From Hyphomicrobium sp. (lineage in GTDB: Bacteria > Pseudomonadota > Alphaproteobacteria > Rhizobiales > Hyphomicrobiaceae): a stretch of 5,963 nucleotides of DNA. Location of the stretch: NCBI GenBank assembly GCA_030598645.1, contig JAUVPN010000180.1, positions 1-5,963 of the forward strand, written 5' to 3'. The notes beneath the pieces are model-generated. The model did not search any database. It saw only the letters and a list, made by a program, of their open reading frames with translations, and was not told the DNA's origin. A program made the position numbers and the translations under genes. Positions 5,503-5,963 of the stretch are shown here, piece after piece; position 1 is the stretch's first letter; the number at the start of each line of letters is the position of its first letter.

Positions 5503-5963
5503 GCCTCCTTCTCCTTCGGGCCGAGCCGGACCTCTTTCGTGTTCTCAAACGCGAGCGGCAGATGCGTTGTGGCAATTGCGATTCCGCCGTCCGCACAGTG
5601 CGCGTTGACGGCATCGATAAGCAGCGCGACGGAGGCGGCATCAAGCGACACCGTCGGCTCATCAAGCAGCCACAGCGGGCGGTACGCCGCGGCAAGACGC
5701 GAAAGCGCGAGCCGGCGCTTTTGGCCCGCCGAAAGATAGCCGGCGGGAATATCCGCCAATCCTGCGAGCGCAAATTTGTTCAGCGCACCTAAAAGTCGAT
5801 CGCCACCATCCCGAGATGTATCGCCATCGAAATAGACGGCCCAGAAGGAGAGATTTTCCGCAACCGTTAGGTGCGGCTTGATGCCGTCGAGGTGCCCAAC
5901 GTAATGACACAGCTCCCCAAGCTCGCGGTCGCCGCTTTCATTCTCGATACGGATTTCACCGGA
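5499..5963 (-). CDS. ccmA: Heme exporter ATP-binding protein CcmA, C-terminal part (5' truncated by window edge)
   Basis: ATPase subunit of the CcmABCD complex; ATP hydrolysis drives release of heme-loaded CcmE. The frame is open to the window edge, giving 154 visible residues of an expected 200-215. The N-terminal 50-60 residues with the Walker A loop therefore lie outside. Visible residues in order: ELCHYVGHLDGIKPHLTVAEN (17-37), which is the CcmA-specific Q-loop region; the ABC signature LSAGQKRRLALSRL (77-90); Walker B LWLLDEP (97-103); the D-loop VSLD (105-108); and the switch His134 in IATTH. These hallmarks separate CcmA from other ABC ATPases. It is the first visible gene of the minus-strand ccmABCDG operon, so the operon promoter should lie beyond the right edge. 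The stop overlaps the ccmB start as ATGA. Confidence 0.95.
   Translation of the reverse strand, partial: SGEIRIENESGDRELGELCHYVGHLDGIKPHLTVAENLSFWAVYFDGDTSRDGGDRLLGALNKFALAGLADIPAGYLSAGQKRRLALSRLAAAYRPLWLLDEPTVSLDAASVALLIDAVNAHCADGGIAIATTHLPLAFENTKEVRLGPKEKEA
5504..5516 (-). promoter_or_regulatory. Strong tandem ribosome binding site for ccmB within the ccmA 3' end
   Basis: On the minus strand the bases before the ccmB ATG read GAAGGAGAAGGAGGC. One AAGGAG (5516-5511) sits at an ideal 8-nt spacing. A second AAGGAGG (5510-5504) lies only 1 nt from the ATG and is too close to act in the normal way. The repeat also encodes the final Lys-Glu-Lys-Glu of CcmA. It supports the ccmB start and coupled translation at the ATGA overlap. 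Confidence 0.75.

Noticed and set aside
4736..5773. Long open frame on the minus strand (345 codons) overlapping ccmA, ccmB and the start of ccmC
   Set aside because: Arg/Ser/Ala-rich translation with no recognisable family; it overlaps genes with clear domain signatures and is a typical high-GC shadow frame.
1..5963. Mobile elements, CRISPR arrays, tRNA/rRNA genes, toxin-antitoxin or defence genes
   Set aside because: No transposase or integrase sequence, spaced direct repeats, target-site duplications or RNA gene signatures were seen on either strand; nearly all sequence is accounted for by the eight genes.

Overview
The window looks like chromosomal DNA from an alphaproteobacterium, most likely of the Hyphomicrobiales (Rhizobiales) type. 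This rests on a compact ccmABCDG cytochrome c maturation operon in the order known from Bradyrhizobium and relatives (cycVWZ-cycX-cycY), the alphaproteobacterial look of the proteins, and moderately high GC. The genus cannot be named from the sequence alone. No RNA gene, insertion sequence, CRISPR array, phage gene or origin was seen.

Layout: the left half (about 1-3192) carries three genes for ion and inorganic-carbon handling. The 3' half of a Na+/H+ antiporter gene (nhaA, +, cut by the window edge) ends 19 nt from the end of a convergent SulP-family anion transporter gene (-, 515 aa, with a short STAS domain). The SulP gene is divergent from a beta-carbonic anhydrase gene (+, 212 aa), and 413 bp of non-coding DNA lies between their starts. 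The right half (3180-5963) is a tightly packed operon on the minus strand, read right to left: ccmA (5' end outside the window), ccmB, ccmC, ccmD, ccmG. The carbonic anhydrase gene and ccmG converge and share their last 13 bp.

How the genes may work together: CcmA and CcmB form the ABC module, and CcmC and CcmD handle heme loading onto the chaperone CcmE (not in this window). CcmG is the membrane-anchored periplasmic thioredoxin that keeps apocytochrome c cysteines reduced. CcmE, CcmF, CcmH and CcmI are absent here and are probably encoded elsewhere, as in other Rhizobiales. In the left half, a SulP transporter beside a carbonic anhydrase suggests bicarbonate uptake followed by HCO3-/CO2 interconversion. 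The adjacent NhaA could maintain a Na+ gradient or pH homeostasis for this. That link is inference from gene context.

The window is mostly ordinary, well-conserved housekeeping and accessory metabolism. The most interesting candidate is the NhaA / SulP / carbonic anhydrase neighbourhood as a possible Na+-linked inorganic carbon module. No clearly new system is visible.
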